This document shows, piece by piece, positions 7,679-14,657 of a DNA stretch of 39,046 nucleotides. The translations under genes and the position numbers were made by a program. The notes beneath the pieces were generated by a model. That model saw nothing but the letters and a program-made list of their open reading frames with translations, searched no databases and was not told where the DNA came from. Location: IMG/VR virus record IMGVR_UViG_3300023179_000246, positions 1 to 39,046 of that record; one strand, written 5' to 3'. Each line of letters opens with the position of its first letter. The first letter of the stretch is position 1. Source of the stretch: a virus.

Positions 7679-9157
7679 ATGGTGGACATGGCAAGGCTGC
7701 TGCTATTCCCGTTGGTTGTGCTTTGGATGGCGGTCTGGTGGACGTTAGGCACACTATGGTGGCTGTTAGGGCTGCCGTTGAGGGGTAATAAAGCCGCGGA
7801 TAGTCATGGCACCGCGCAATGGGCAACTTGGAAGGAGTTACGCAAGGCGGGGCACTTCGAGCGCAATGGATGGTTGGTGGGCTTTTTGCCGTATCATAAG
7901 TGGCTGCCTAGCTTGGGGCGGAAGGTTTATACCACGCCGCAGGCAAGCGTGATTTGTATTGCACCAAAAGGTCAAGGGAAGACGCAAAGTCTTATATCGG
8001 CTATTAGAGACTTTGCCCAACGGCCTGCGGGAAGACAACCTGATTTGCTGGTAAGCGACCCTGCCAATGATATAGAACCCGCAACCCGTGAATACTGCGC
8101 TGAGCGCGGATACAAGGTAATTATTTTGGACGTGCGCGACCCTGCGCGTGGGCATCGCTACAACGTGCTGTCCATTCTTCAGCGGCACAGTATGAGCTTT
8201 GAGGCCGATGCTGACCAGATAGCAAGTCTGATTATGCCTGACGATGCTGGCAAGGGTGAACCGCATTTTCAAGAGATAGGCAGGATGCTCTTGGTGGGTG
8301 CCATCATGCATGTGCTGACGACGGGCGGCATGACGTTATTTGATGTGGTGCAGGCGTTGACCGTTGACACGGATGCGCGGGAAAAGTTGTTTGAGGGAAT
8401 GAAAACAAGCCCTAACCCTCGCACAAGGCAGGCGGTGAACGCTTTTTTGGCGGCTGGGGAGCGCGAACGTGGTAGTTTTATGACGACCATGAGCCGCAAG
8501 CTATCGGTATGGCTGCGGCGCTCATTTAAGGAAATGACGGCCCCGGACGGGATAGATTGGAAGTGGGAGGACGTGTTTGTAAGCCCTGACCCCATTATTT
8601 GCTACGTTATAACGGGCCTTCAGCCAGAGGAGGGGGCTTTTGCGCGGTTGGTATTTGGCAATGCCATCAATACGCGGCGGCGCATGTTTAACCAGATGCA
8701 TCGGGGAACAAACTTCCCAAAAGAGTTTTGCTTGCTTGCTGATGAAATGCAGGTGATGGGGCATTGCAACGCGATTGTGGACGCTAATAATGAATTGAGG
8801 AAGGCGCGCACTAGCACCTTTACCACGTTTTTAAGCTGGTCTTTATTATTTCAGATTTACCCGCAGGCGAAAACCCTGATTGCCAATAGCAACCTACTTG
8901 TATTTGGCGGTAGCAACGACATGGAGGCTTATAGCGAAAGTAGCAGTATTATCGGTGATATAACGGTGGAGAGTGCCAGCCGCAGCGAGAATGATAGGGG
9001 AGAAAGTGAAAGCCGCAGCGAGCAAGGGCGACGGCTGGCTAAGGCCGATGAAATCAGGCGTTTGAAATTTGGAGAGGTATTATACTTATCAGGGCGTTTG
9101 GATAGTAGATTAAAAACCGCTTGGAAGATTGGTAAGGGTGGGATAGAGTTTAGGTAG
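7679..9157 (+). CDS. Type IV coupling protein (VirD4/TraG family)
   Basis: This 492-residue protein has hydrophobic helices at residues ~4-35, then a VirD4/TraG-like ATPase domain. Walker A is APKGQGKT (95-102), followed by LLVSDPANDIE (123-133), which matches the family's DpKGE region. The Walker-B-like LLADEMQVMG is at 352-361, and the C-terminal TraG portion includes FLSWSLLFQIYPQAK. In conjugation this inner-membrane ATPase delivers the relaxase-DNA complex to a type IV secretion channel. No VirB/Trb channel genes are present. It faces the relaxase gene at 9276-10697 tail to tail. At 492 residues it is somewhat shorter than many VirD4 proteins, yet both key motifs are intact. Confidence 0.88.
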   Translation: MVDMARLLLFPLVVLWMAVWWTLGTLWWLLGLPLRGNKAADSHGTAQWATWKELRKAGHFERNGWLVGFLPYHKWLPSLGRKVYTTPQASVICIAPKGQGKTQSLISAIRDFAQRPAGRQPDLLVSDPANDIEPATREYCAERGYKVIILDVRDPARGHRYNVLSILQRHSMSFEADADQIASLIMPDDAGKGEPHFQEIGRMLLVGAIMHVLTTGGMTLFDVVQALTVDTDAREKLFEGMKTSPNPRTRQAVNAFLAAGERERGSFMTTMSRKLSVWLRRSFKEMTAPDGIDWKWEDVFVSPDPIICYVITGLQPEEGAFARLVFGNAINTRRRMFNQMHRGTNFPKEFCLLADEMQVMGHCNAIVDANNELRKARTSTFTTFLSWSLLFQIYPQAKTLIANSNLLVFGGSNDMEAYSESSSIIGDITVESASRSENDRGESESRSEQGRRLAKADEIRRLKFGEVLYLSGRLDSRLKTAWKIGKGGIEFR

Positions 9158-9185
9158 GTGGACGGCTCCTGATGTTGCACCAACC

Positions 9186-9250
9186 CCCGCACCTAACGGC
9201 CGTGGATGCGGTGCTAGGTATTTTTCACAATACTATGGTGCGGGTCTTTT
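9186..9250 (+). terminator. Candidate terminator between convergent coupling-protein and relaxase genes
   Basis: CCCGCACC (9186-9193) and GGTGCGGG (9237-9244) form an 8-bp stem followed by TCTTTTT. A competing shorter stem (ACCTA / TAGGT, followed by ATTTTT) lies inside. A small GTGAC-GTTTT-GTCAC hairpin follows at 9257-9271, just before the relaxase stop. Confidence 0.5.
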
Positions 9251-9275
9251 TAGTTTGTGACGTTTTGTCACGACC

Positions 9276-10697
9276 TCATTTCTGCCACCCCAAATCCTTC
9301 TGCATATCCTCCCATTCCTTCACTTTCTCGGTTTCTCCCTTCAATACTAGCAAGTCGCGGTATTCCTCGCCGTTAATCGAGGCTTCCTTATAGGCTTCTT
9401 CAATCTGGGCAACCGTTATCTCGCGGGCATTGATAAAAGCCTGACGGTCAAACAACTGCATAGCACCTTGCATTTCTTGCTCGGTGCCATAGATAGCCAC
9501 AATTTCCTTAAAGCGGTTTGCGGCTATTTCATACTCAGTTGCAGCCTGTTTGGCTCCGTCAACCACGCTTTTTGCCATTTGATAGGCTTCAGTAACATCG
9601 CGCTGTTTCATATCTCGTGCAAACACAGCAGAGTTCAACTCGTGCTGGGCCTGTTCCGCCTGTTTGCGGGTTGGTGACTTGTAGGAAAGGCCCCATATAT
9701 TGATTTCAAAACCCTTTAAACCACTATCGGTTGTATAGGTTTTCATCCGCTGCTCGGCCATAGCTTGCCGCATCGTAAGCGGGATAAGCTCGTTTTTCTC
9801 CATGTCGTTTGCGCGAGTGACCGCCTTTTCAGAAGCGGACTTGGCTGCCTCGGCTGAGGCTTTTGCTGCGTCTCGGCGTGCGATGGCTTGTTCTATGCGG
9901 CGCTTCTCCTTGAGGGCATCTACGGCGGTGCGCGCGTAGATGGCGCCAGAGGGTGCTACCAGTTCCATATCTTCCTCGGAGTGTCGGCTATCAGGAAGCT
10001 CTATTGTAAGCGTCCGTTCGGCTTCACGTGGAACATCTACGTTGCTTAGCGGTGCATTAGGTTCTACATCGTCAAGACCATTTTCGTGGGGCCGCGAAAA
10101 TGGTTCTAGCGGTATTCCGTGCTGCTCTGCAAGGCGTTCCATTGCTTTTTTGCGGGCGTCTGCAAAGCTGATGGTAGCTTCCTGCCCAGCCTCAAGCATG
10201 ACTTGGTTGTGCACTTCCTCCCACACCAGCTTGAGCTTGGCGGTGCTGCCCCGCTTGGTTGTGCCAAACACGCGCGGCCCAGTGACTTCGCGGTGGATTT
10301 TCTCGGCATCAACAAAAATAAATTGAGCATGGGGGTTTTCGTTACTTTTCTTTCCTTCATGGATAGCGAAAAAATAACTCGCTTTTCCTTCGCTAATGCG
10401 GTGTCCAAAGCGGCGGCATGCTTTGGCCCAATCGTCTAAGGTAAGTTCAACGGGCAGCGCGATGATAAACTTGTCGCACACCCTGCCGTTGGCGCGTAGC
10501 TCCTCGGTGCGGCGGTTGAGGAAGGCTTGCATGTTGCGCTTTGATTTGGAGGCGCCATCGGTTATTGTGAAACGCTCGGAATACGAATAGATGCACTCCG
10601 GTTTGCGGAGCAGATAGCTAAGGTGGTTTGCGGCGGCATCTGGCCTTGTTAGCTTTGGCTTGCTAAGGTAGTCATGTTGGAAGTAGGGGATAGCCAT
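9276..10697 (-). CDS. Relaxase, MobA/MobL (MOBQ-like), with coiled-coil C-terminus
   Basis: This 473-residue protein has a MobA/MobL-type N-terminal domain. AANHLSYLLRKPE (22-34) resembles the family's opening motif. DKFIIALPVELTLDDW (75-90) and H113...NPHAQFIFVD (121-130) match the strand carrying the metal-binding histidines, and STAKLKLVWEEVHNQVMLEAG fits the region after it. The usual third histidine of the HxH pair is Gln125. Residues ~250-410 are charged and likely coiled coil. A relaxase nicks oriT and carries the strand through the coupling protein. The probable catalytic Tyr is in the YSYSERF segment (37-43). A hairpin-rich intergenic region upstream is a candidate oriT. Confidence 0.85.
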   Translation of the reverse strand: MAIPYFQHDYLSKPKLTRPDAAANHLSYLLRKPECIYSYSERFTITDGASKSKRNMQAFLNRRTEELRANGRVCDKFIIALPVELTLDDWAKACRRFGHRISEGKASYFFAIHEGKKSNENPHAQFIFVDAEKIHREVTGPRVFGTTKRGSTAKLKLVWEEVHNQVMLEAGQEATISFADARKKAMERLAEQHGIPLEPFSRPHENGLDDVEPNAPLSNVDVPREAERTLTIELPDSRHSEEDMELVAPSGAIYARTAVDALKEKRRIEQAIARRDAAKASAEAAKSASEKAVTRANDMEKNELIPLTMRQAMAEQRMKTYTTDSGLKGFEINIWGLSYKSPTRKQAEQAQHELNSAVFARDMKQRDVTEAYQMAKSVVDGAKQAATEYEIAANRFKEIVAIYGTEQEMQGAMQLFDRQAFINAREITVAQIEEAYKEASINGEEYRDLLVLKGETEKVKEWEDMQKDLGWQK

Positions 10698-10862
10698 GGT
10701 GGAGTGTAGCGCCTTCTGAAGAGACGCACACGGAGCCTTCGCGGAGCGAAGGCATATTGTGCATCTACCTGGGCGCTAGACTTCCTGCTTCGTGGCCTTC
10801 GTGGTATCTGGGGTATGGGTGGATAACGTGGTGTTGTTGCCACACTTGTTTTGGAGGGTGCC
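10698..10862. other. Candidate oriT / regulatory region upstream of the relaxase
   Basis: This gap between divergent genes holds a nested structure. A perfect hairpin GCCTTCGC-gga-GCGAAGGC (10735-10753) lies between an outer 7-bp repeat TAGCGCC (10717-10723) and GGCGCTA (10772-10778). A relaxase needs a nearby hairpin-flanked nick site, and this is the most structured gap next to the relaxase gene. The nick position is not identifiable by eye. It could also carry the relaxase promoter. Confidence 0.45.
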
Positions 10863-11330
10863 GTGCAAGTGACGCCTGCCACGTTCGGGAAGGTGTGCAA
10901 GCGGATGTTGGCTATGGGGGAGTTAGAAGCCCGTAGTTATGAAGCGGATTTTTTGAATTACGCCGTGGGTAAATTGCCGGATGCCATGGCTATTGTGCGA
11001 ATGGCAGGTGTTGATTTAAGTGTGTTGCCGATTGTGTTTGTTGAAAAACCATTTATTGATTGGGCCGAACATTCCGTAAACGTGTGGGAAAACAACGGGC
11101 CGTTTTTGCAGCCCGCTTTAATGCCTGCTGGTAAGGTCAACACATGGGCGGAAAGTAAAGATTATAAAATTGTGAAGGCGTGTTTGGAGCCTTACGGGCT
11201 TTGCGTTGGCGTGCGTGGTGTGGATGATATGTGGCAATGCAGGGGGTGGGACGTTTACCCCTGCACGCTTTACCCTGTGTTTTTGAAGGGGTTTGTTTAT
11301 GACGGGATAGCGTTACCGCCTCCCGCCTAA
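10863..11330 (+). CDS. Hypothetical protein (155 aa)
   Basis: I chose GTG 10863 because GGAGG lies five bases upstream (10853-10857); the in-frame TTG at 10851 overlaps that site. The protein looks soluble, with many Val and Trp and the cysteines of KVCKRM, VKACLEPYGLCVG, MWQCRGWDVYPCTLYP. I recognise no family. It is divergent from the relaxase and overlaps the 3' end of the minus-strand gene 11313-11606 by 18 bases. A mobilisation accessory role is possible from position alone. Confidence 0.6.
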   Translation: MQVTPATFGKVCKRMLAMGELEARSYEADFLNYAVGKLPDAMAIVRMAGVDLSVLPIVFVEKPFIDWAEHSVNVWENNGPFLQPALMPAGKVNTWAESKDYKIVKACLEPYGLCVGVRGVDDMWQCRGWDVYPCTLYPVFLKGFVYDGIALPPPA

Positions 11331-11606
11331 GCCTCTGAAAATCGCCTGAATGAAGGGTTGGGCCATATTTGCGGCAACCTTGCCTTTTTGCATGGTTACG
11401 GCGCGTTTTGCACCAGCGGCAGCCGCTTGAGCAACCGTTGTATCTTGTAGGCCGCCGTTTGCTTGGATAAGCTGTAAATCGGCTTTATCAAACTGGTCAG
11501 CATTAAGCTGTCTCATTTTTGCTTGCCATGTGGCGTATCGGTCTGTGTTGTTGTCAGCTACACGGTTGACGTAGGCGTCGGCTAGTTCCTCGCGGGTGAT
11601 GGGCAT
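11313..11606 (-). CDS. Hypothetical protein (97 aa)
   Basis: ATG 11606 follows an AGGAGA site, so the longer open frame to 11678 is unlikely. The product is Ala/Gln-rich and probably helical (QAKMRQLNADQFDKADLQL), ending in a glycine/arginine tail (FRGLGGRR). No family was recognised. It diverges from the membrane protein at 11620 across only 13 bases and converges with the gene at 10863-11330. Confidence 0.5.
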   Translation of the reverse strand: MPITREELADAYVNRVADNNTDRYATWQAKMRQLNADQFDKADLQLIQANGGLQDTTVAQAAAAGAKRAVTMQKGKVAANMAQPFIQAIFRGLGGRR

Positions 11607-11619
11607 GGGACTTTCTCCT

Positions 11620-11925
11620 ATGAAGCTGAAGGGGTGGGAGCTGCTAGTTGGTTGGCTAGCTGTGGTGTATATAGCCAACGTAGTTAGTGTGCAATACGGC
11701 GGGTATCCGTTCCTCTACTGTTGGGGCAGGGCATGGGCTGTGCCTCTTTATGAGCCGTGGGGCGCCTTTGCCAACCTTGCTGCGCTCTGCTACTTCGGGT
11801 TTGCTACTTGGCGGAGGGGAGCGGCAGGTGCACTTGCGGGGCTAGTGGTGTGCTTGCTGGTGTGGGGCCTCCCCTCCACCCTTGAAGCCTTAACGCGCCT
11901 TGGAGGCAGTTGTGGCGGGAAGTGA
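11620..11925 (+). CDS. Small membrane protein (101 aa)
   Basis: The product has three hydrophobic stretches: residues ~6-25 (LLVGWLAVVYIANVVSVQY), ~47-65 (AFANLAALCYFGFATW) and ~70-88 (AGALAGLVVCLLVWGL). ATG 11620 gives a natural N-terminus (MKLKGW), but no Shine-Dalgarno site is visible. It lies upstream of the excisionase-like gene, overlapping it by 14 bases, so it probably belongs to the integration operon. Possible roles such as superinfection exclusion cannot be shown from the sequence. Confidence 0.5.
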   Translation: MKLKGWELLVGWLAVVYIANVVSVQYGGYPFLYCWGRAWAVPLYEPWGAFANLAALCYFGFATWRRGAAGALAGLVVCLLVWGLPSTLEALTRLGGSCGGK

Positions 11926-12301
11926 TGATGAACACCAACGCTTGCGTGAAGGTGTCGCCGGTGAGTATAAGATAGCCCTCTACCGCCAGTATGGAGAGGC
12001 CGAGGCCGCGCACTTCTTGCAGGTTGACTTGTCCACCCTAAAACGGTGGCGGCGCGAAGGCAAGGTGCCTTACATCAACATGGCGGAGCGCAAAGTTCGC
12101 TATCTTGGCGTCCACATCGTAGATTTGCTTATCAAGGGTTCAGCATGGGCCGATACACCAAACGCGAATGCCAATACGGGGAATACTGGGTCGGGCAGCG
12201 GGCAGGCTCCCCAGCATACTACCGCTGCTGGATGGAAGGCCGAACCCTCCGCCGCGCTACGCTTGGCACAACAGACTTTGAAGAAGCCAAGCAGCGGTTA
12301 G
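11912..12301 (+). CDS. MerR-type helix-turn-helix protein, candidate excisionase
   Basis: GTG 11912 has GGAGG five bases upstream, better than TTG 11900. Residues ~25-72 hold an HTH_17/excisionase-like domain: IALYRQYGEAEAAHFLQVDL, TLKRWRREGKVPYI, then KVRYLGVHIVDLL. The rest is a low-complexity Thr/Asn/Gly/Ser/Ala tail that is read out of frame over the integrase N-terminus (157-bp overlap, 12145-12301). The overlap may mean this tail is incidental. Proteins of this kind direct integrase toward excision or repress the int operon. The integrase follows on the same transcript. Confidence 0.65.
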   Translation: MAGSDDEHQRLREGVAGEYKIALYRQYGEAEAAHFLQVDLSTLKRWRREGKVPYINMAERKVRYLGVHIVDLLIKGSAWADTPNANANTGNTGSGSGQAPQHTTAAGWKAEPSAALRLAQQTLKKPSSG

Positions 12302-13236
12302 AGGAGTGGTTTATTGCCAACCGGCGTGTTGAGAACGAAACGGCAACGGATGCGGTATTGGCTGACGTGCTGCGTCGGTATTGGGAAGGGCACGCAAAGA
12401 ACGTGGCATCCGCCCCCACCATCAAAGGCCAGCTGCGCTATTGGTTGGAATTCCATGGTGCTGCCAGCGTCAAGGATGCCTGCCACCATGATAGGCTGGC
12501 GCAATTCATAACCGCACTTAAAGACCGTGGGCTTGCCCCCAGCACCGTCAACCACACTCTCATGGCGGGTAAGGCTGCACTGCGGATGGCTTGGAAGCGG
12601 GGCGAGCTGGTGAGCGTGCCGCACATCCCCATGGTGCCAGTCGGTGAGCAAGAGCCGATGGGCAGGCCGCTGACCGTGGAGGAAGTCCGTAGGTTGTTGC
12701 GCGAGTGTGAGGCAACCCCTCACCTGTGGCGGCTGTGCGTGTGGCTGATAGCTACGGCGGCGCGTCCAGCGGCAATCTTGGAGCTTGATTGGGCGCAGGT
12801 GCGGCATGACGAGGGGCTGGTGTATCTTAACCCCATAGGAAGGGCGCAGAACAAGAAACGGCGCCCTGTGGTTCGCTTGCCTACGCAGCTATCAAAAAAC
12901 AGCGGTAGCGGCCATGTGGTGGCTTGGCGTGGTAAGCCTGTCGGTTCTGGCATAACGGCGTGGCGGAAGGCGCGGGAGAGGGCGGGGCTTGGGCAGGATG
13001 TTACGCTGTACAGCTTTCGACACACGATGGGGCGGTGGATGCGGGCGCGGGGTGTGCCGGAGGAACAGATAAAGATGCAGCTCGGCCATGCAACCAGCGG
13101 GGAGACGTGGCGCTACATTGGGTTTGCGCCAAATTATCTTGACAAGGCTTGCGCGGCGATTGAAGCCTACCTTGACTTGGTGCTAGACGATTGCGATTCA
13201 GCAGGTGCACTGACAATCTCGGAGTTGCGGGTGTAG
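12145..13236 (+). CDS. int: Tyrosine recombinase / phage integrase
   Basis: ATG 12145 follows AAGGG by several bases; the longer frame from 12046 would place 33 extra residues over the HTH gene. In the 363-residue product, the arm/core-binding part spans ~1-165. Catalytic motifs are R207 (IATAARPAAILELDW), the KKRR region (237-240), YSFRHTMGRW with R292-H293 (the first His of HxxR is Tyr289, a substitution seen in other integrases), LGH (313-315) and nucleophile Y324 (TWRYIGF). It catalyses site-specific recombination between attP and a host tRNA-Gly gene. Its last codons and stop overlap a tRNA-Gly half at 13227. The gene is more GC-rich than the virion genes. Confidence 0.92.
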   Translation: MGRYTKRECQYGEYWVGQRAGSPAYYRCWMEGRTLRRATLGTTDFEEAKQRLEEWFIANRRVENETATDAVLADVLRRYWEGHAKNVASAPTIKGQLRYWLEFHGAASVKDACHHDRLAQFITALKDRGLAPSTVNHTLMAGKAALRMAWKRGELVSVPHIPMVPVGEQEPMGRPLTVEEVRRLLRECEATPHLWRLCVWLIATAARPAAILELDWAQVRHDEGLVYLNPIGRAQNKKRRPVVRLPTQLSKNSGSGHVVAWRGKPVGSGITAWRKARERAGLGQDVTLYSFRHTMGRWMRARGVPEEQIKMQLGHATSGETWRYIGFAPNYLDKACAAIEAYLDLVLDDCDSAGALTISELRV

Positions 13237-13266
13237 TTCAGTGGTAGAACGTCAGCTTCCCAAGCT
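13227..13266 (+). other. attP-like core: 5' half of tRNA-Gly(CCC)
   Basis: Forty bases match the 5' part of a bacterial tRNA-Gly: acceptor strand GCGGGTG, D-arm GTTC-AGTGGTA-GAAC, anticodon stem TCAGC and loop TTCCCAA with anticodon CCC. The match stops after the first three bases of the returning stem (GCT), then CG follows instead of GA. No T-arm or 3' end is present. The fragment overlaps the last codons and the TAG stop of the integrase, as expected for the phage attachment site. Integration would join this 5' half to the host 3' half and recreate an intact tRNA. Confidence 0.8.
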
Positions 13267-13505
13267 CGCTTTTTCTTAAAAAGACCAGCAAATACAGGCT
13301 TATGCCGTACGCTGACTGTGCATAGCGGTGGCCGTGGTTGCTGGCGAGCCGATAACGGTGCTGACCAGTTGCTGGCCAGATGTTCACCAAGGCTCGCTAA
13401 TAGTGTGTTCCATGTTCCACCCCTTAAAGGCTTGGAACATGGAACGGCAGGTGTTGACATTTTAGGGGGAATTGTTAGCAGTGGTTAGCGACGAAGGAGA
13501 GTGTA
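13267..13505. promoter_or_regulatory. Integrase/H-NS intergenic region with long perfect palindrome and promoter
   Basis: The region has no gene. CTTTTT-CTT-AAAAAG (13269-13283) is a small hairpin. GCGAGCC (13344-13350) pairs with GGCTCGC (13391-13397). A 13-bp perfect inverted repeat, GTTCCATGTTCCA (13407-13419) and TGGAACATGGAAC (13433-13445), encloses a CCTT-A-AAGG mini-palindrome. A consensus -35 TTGACA (13454-13459) starts eight bases later, but no good -10 is visible. The site is placed to control the H-NS-like gene or to bind integrase/excisionase arms. Confidence 0.6.
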
Positions 13506-13856
13506 ATGGCAAAAAAACCGCAAACCGATGTGCTGGATGAGGCGTTGGATGTGTTTAAGCTGCTGACGTTTGACGACCAAGCGCAATTTATAAAGCAACT
13601 TGAGGAGGTACATTCAACCGCTAAGGCGTCTAAGGTTGCAGAGCTACAAGCGGCACTTGCGGCGCTTGGTGTGTATGGCGGCGGAGATAGGCCACGGCGT
13701 CAAAGGCAGACGTCTGGCGGTGAGCGTAGCAAAGCAGCGGTGAAATACCGCGACCCAAAGACGGGTGATGAGTGGAGTGGTCGTGGTCGCCCTGCGGCAT
13801 GGCTTCAAAGGCATTTAGATGTTGGTAAGAAGAAAGAAGATTTCTTGGTAGGCTAA
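13506..13856 (+). CDS. H-NS family nucleoid protein, copy 1
   Basis: This 116-residue protein has the H-NS layout: a helical N-terminal oligomerisation part (residues ~8-60), a basic linker (DRPRRQRQTSGG) and a C-terminal DNA-binding core (VKYRDPKTGDEWSGRGRPAAWL, ~79-100) with the conserved RGR hook. H-NS proteins bind the minor groove of AT-rich DNA and silence genes. AAGGAGAG precedes the ATG. The stop abuts the stop of the minus-strand methyltransferase-like gene with no gap. A second H-NS-like gene lies at 18536-18808. Confidence 0.88.
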   Translation: MAKKPQTDVLDEALDVFKLLTFDDQAQFIKQLEEVHSTAKASKVAELQAALAALGVYGGGDRPRRQRQTSGGERSKAAVKYRDPKTGDEWSGRGRPAAWLQRHLDVGKKKEDFLVG

Positions 13857-14657
13857 TTAAAAACCAAGGTCTAGCTGCTCCTGTTCGCGGGGCTTTGTAT
13901 CCTGAACCTGTAAGCGTTCCTTACACGTTGGCTCAGGTGTCAAGCTATCCTTGACGACTGGCTCTTGCTTCACCTGCTTATCGTAAATCACCAGCAGGCT
14001 GTAAGCCTCTTCCTTGTCCATCTTCCGCATCTCCCCGCCCGCTACCGTGCGGCGGAGCGCATAGCCCCCGCAGGTTTCGAGGCTGAGAGTGTTGGCGTGG
14101 ATGATGTAGCCGTTGACGTTGCGGAATAGTAGGTTGAGGGCCGACATGTTCACGCAGTTCACGTCTACATCCATGCCGTAAAAAATGCCGTAGGACTGTT
14201 TGCGGATGGCGGATATAAGCATCCTACCGCTTCCGCATGCGGGGTCGCACACCTTGTGGCCTTCTTTGATGGTGGGGGCGATGAGGTCGATGGTTACATC
14301 CGCAAGGGACTGAGGCGTGAAAAATTGCCCCTGCGCTTTGTTCGACAACAGGGCTTCCTCATACATATCGCCAAGGTAGTCGGGGACGGGGATGCCTAGG
14401 TTGTTGCACTCTTGCATGGCTACCAGCAACTCAGTGTGGGCCGCTGCCATGTGGTCGGCGGGGCGCTTACCTACTGCGGCGGTCTGCGTGTAGGCGTTGA
14501 TAACCTTCATATAGGCGTCTTCGTCTTTGGCGTAGGCGGCTACCATGGCGGCCAGCCAGTCTTGATACACCTGCCAGAAATGGCGTTCCCCGATGTTGGC
14601 GAGGTGGCTGGTGATTAGCGTCTTAGCTTTGACGTGGTGAGCTTGTTCGCGGTTCAT
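13857..14657 (-). CDS. N6-adenine methyltransferase-like protein without a visible catalytic motif
   Basis: This 266-residue protein resembles the core of type I HsdM-like N6-adenine methyltransferases. QFFTP (111-115) and the SAM-binding motif DPACGSGRML (138-147) are intact, followed by GMDVDVNCVNMSALNLLFRN. The catalytic NPPY/NPPF/DPPY motif expected soon after is absent; the equivalent place reads IIHANTLSLE. The C-terminal ~60 residues are charged and ungrouped. It may be a SAM-binding protein with a nonmethylating role, a partner of a host system, or a variant enzyme. It is last in the minus-strand operon, with an ATGA overlap at 14654-14657. Confidence 0.75.
   Translation of the reverse strand: MNREQAHHVKAKTLITSHLANIGERHFWQVYQDWLAAMVAAYAKDEDAYMKVINAYTQTAAVGKRPADHMAAAHTELLVAMQECNNLGIPVPDYLGDMYEEALLSNKAQGQFFTPQSLADVTIDLIAPTIKEGHKVCDPACGSGRMLISAIRKQSYGIFYGMDVDVNCVNMSALNLLFRNVNGYIIHANTLSLETCGGYALRRTVAGGEMRKMDKEEAYSLLVIYDKQVKQEPVVKDSLTPEPTCKERLQVQDTKPREQEQLDLGF

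Noticed and set aside
9940-10590. Several plus-strand open frames over the relaxase
   Set aside because: They mirror the GC-rich codons of the relaxase, have no motifs and no ribosome sites.
12046-12144. Longer integrase frame from 12046
   Set aside because: Its first 33 residues look like a shadow of the HTH gene, while the integrase start motif (MGRYTKRECQYGEYWV) begins at 12145.
9276-13236. A type IV secretion channel (VirB/Trb) or transposase to explain the mobilisation genes
   Set aside because: No VirB4/VirB11-like ATPase, pilin, or transposase motifs were found in the window; only the relaxase and coupling protein are present.
13227-13320. A complete tRNA-Gly gene
   Set aside because: The match ends after the anticodon loop; no T-arm or 3' acceptor end is present.
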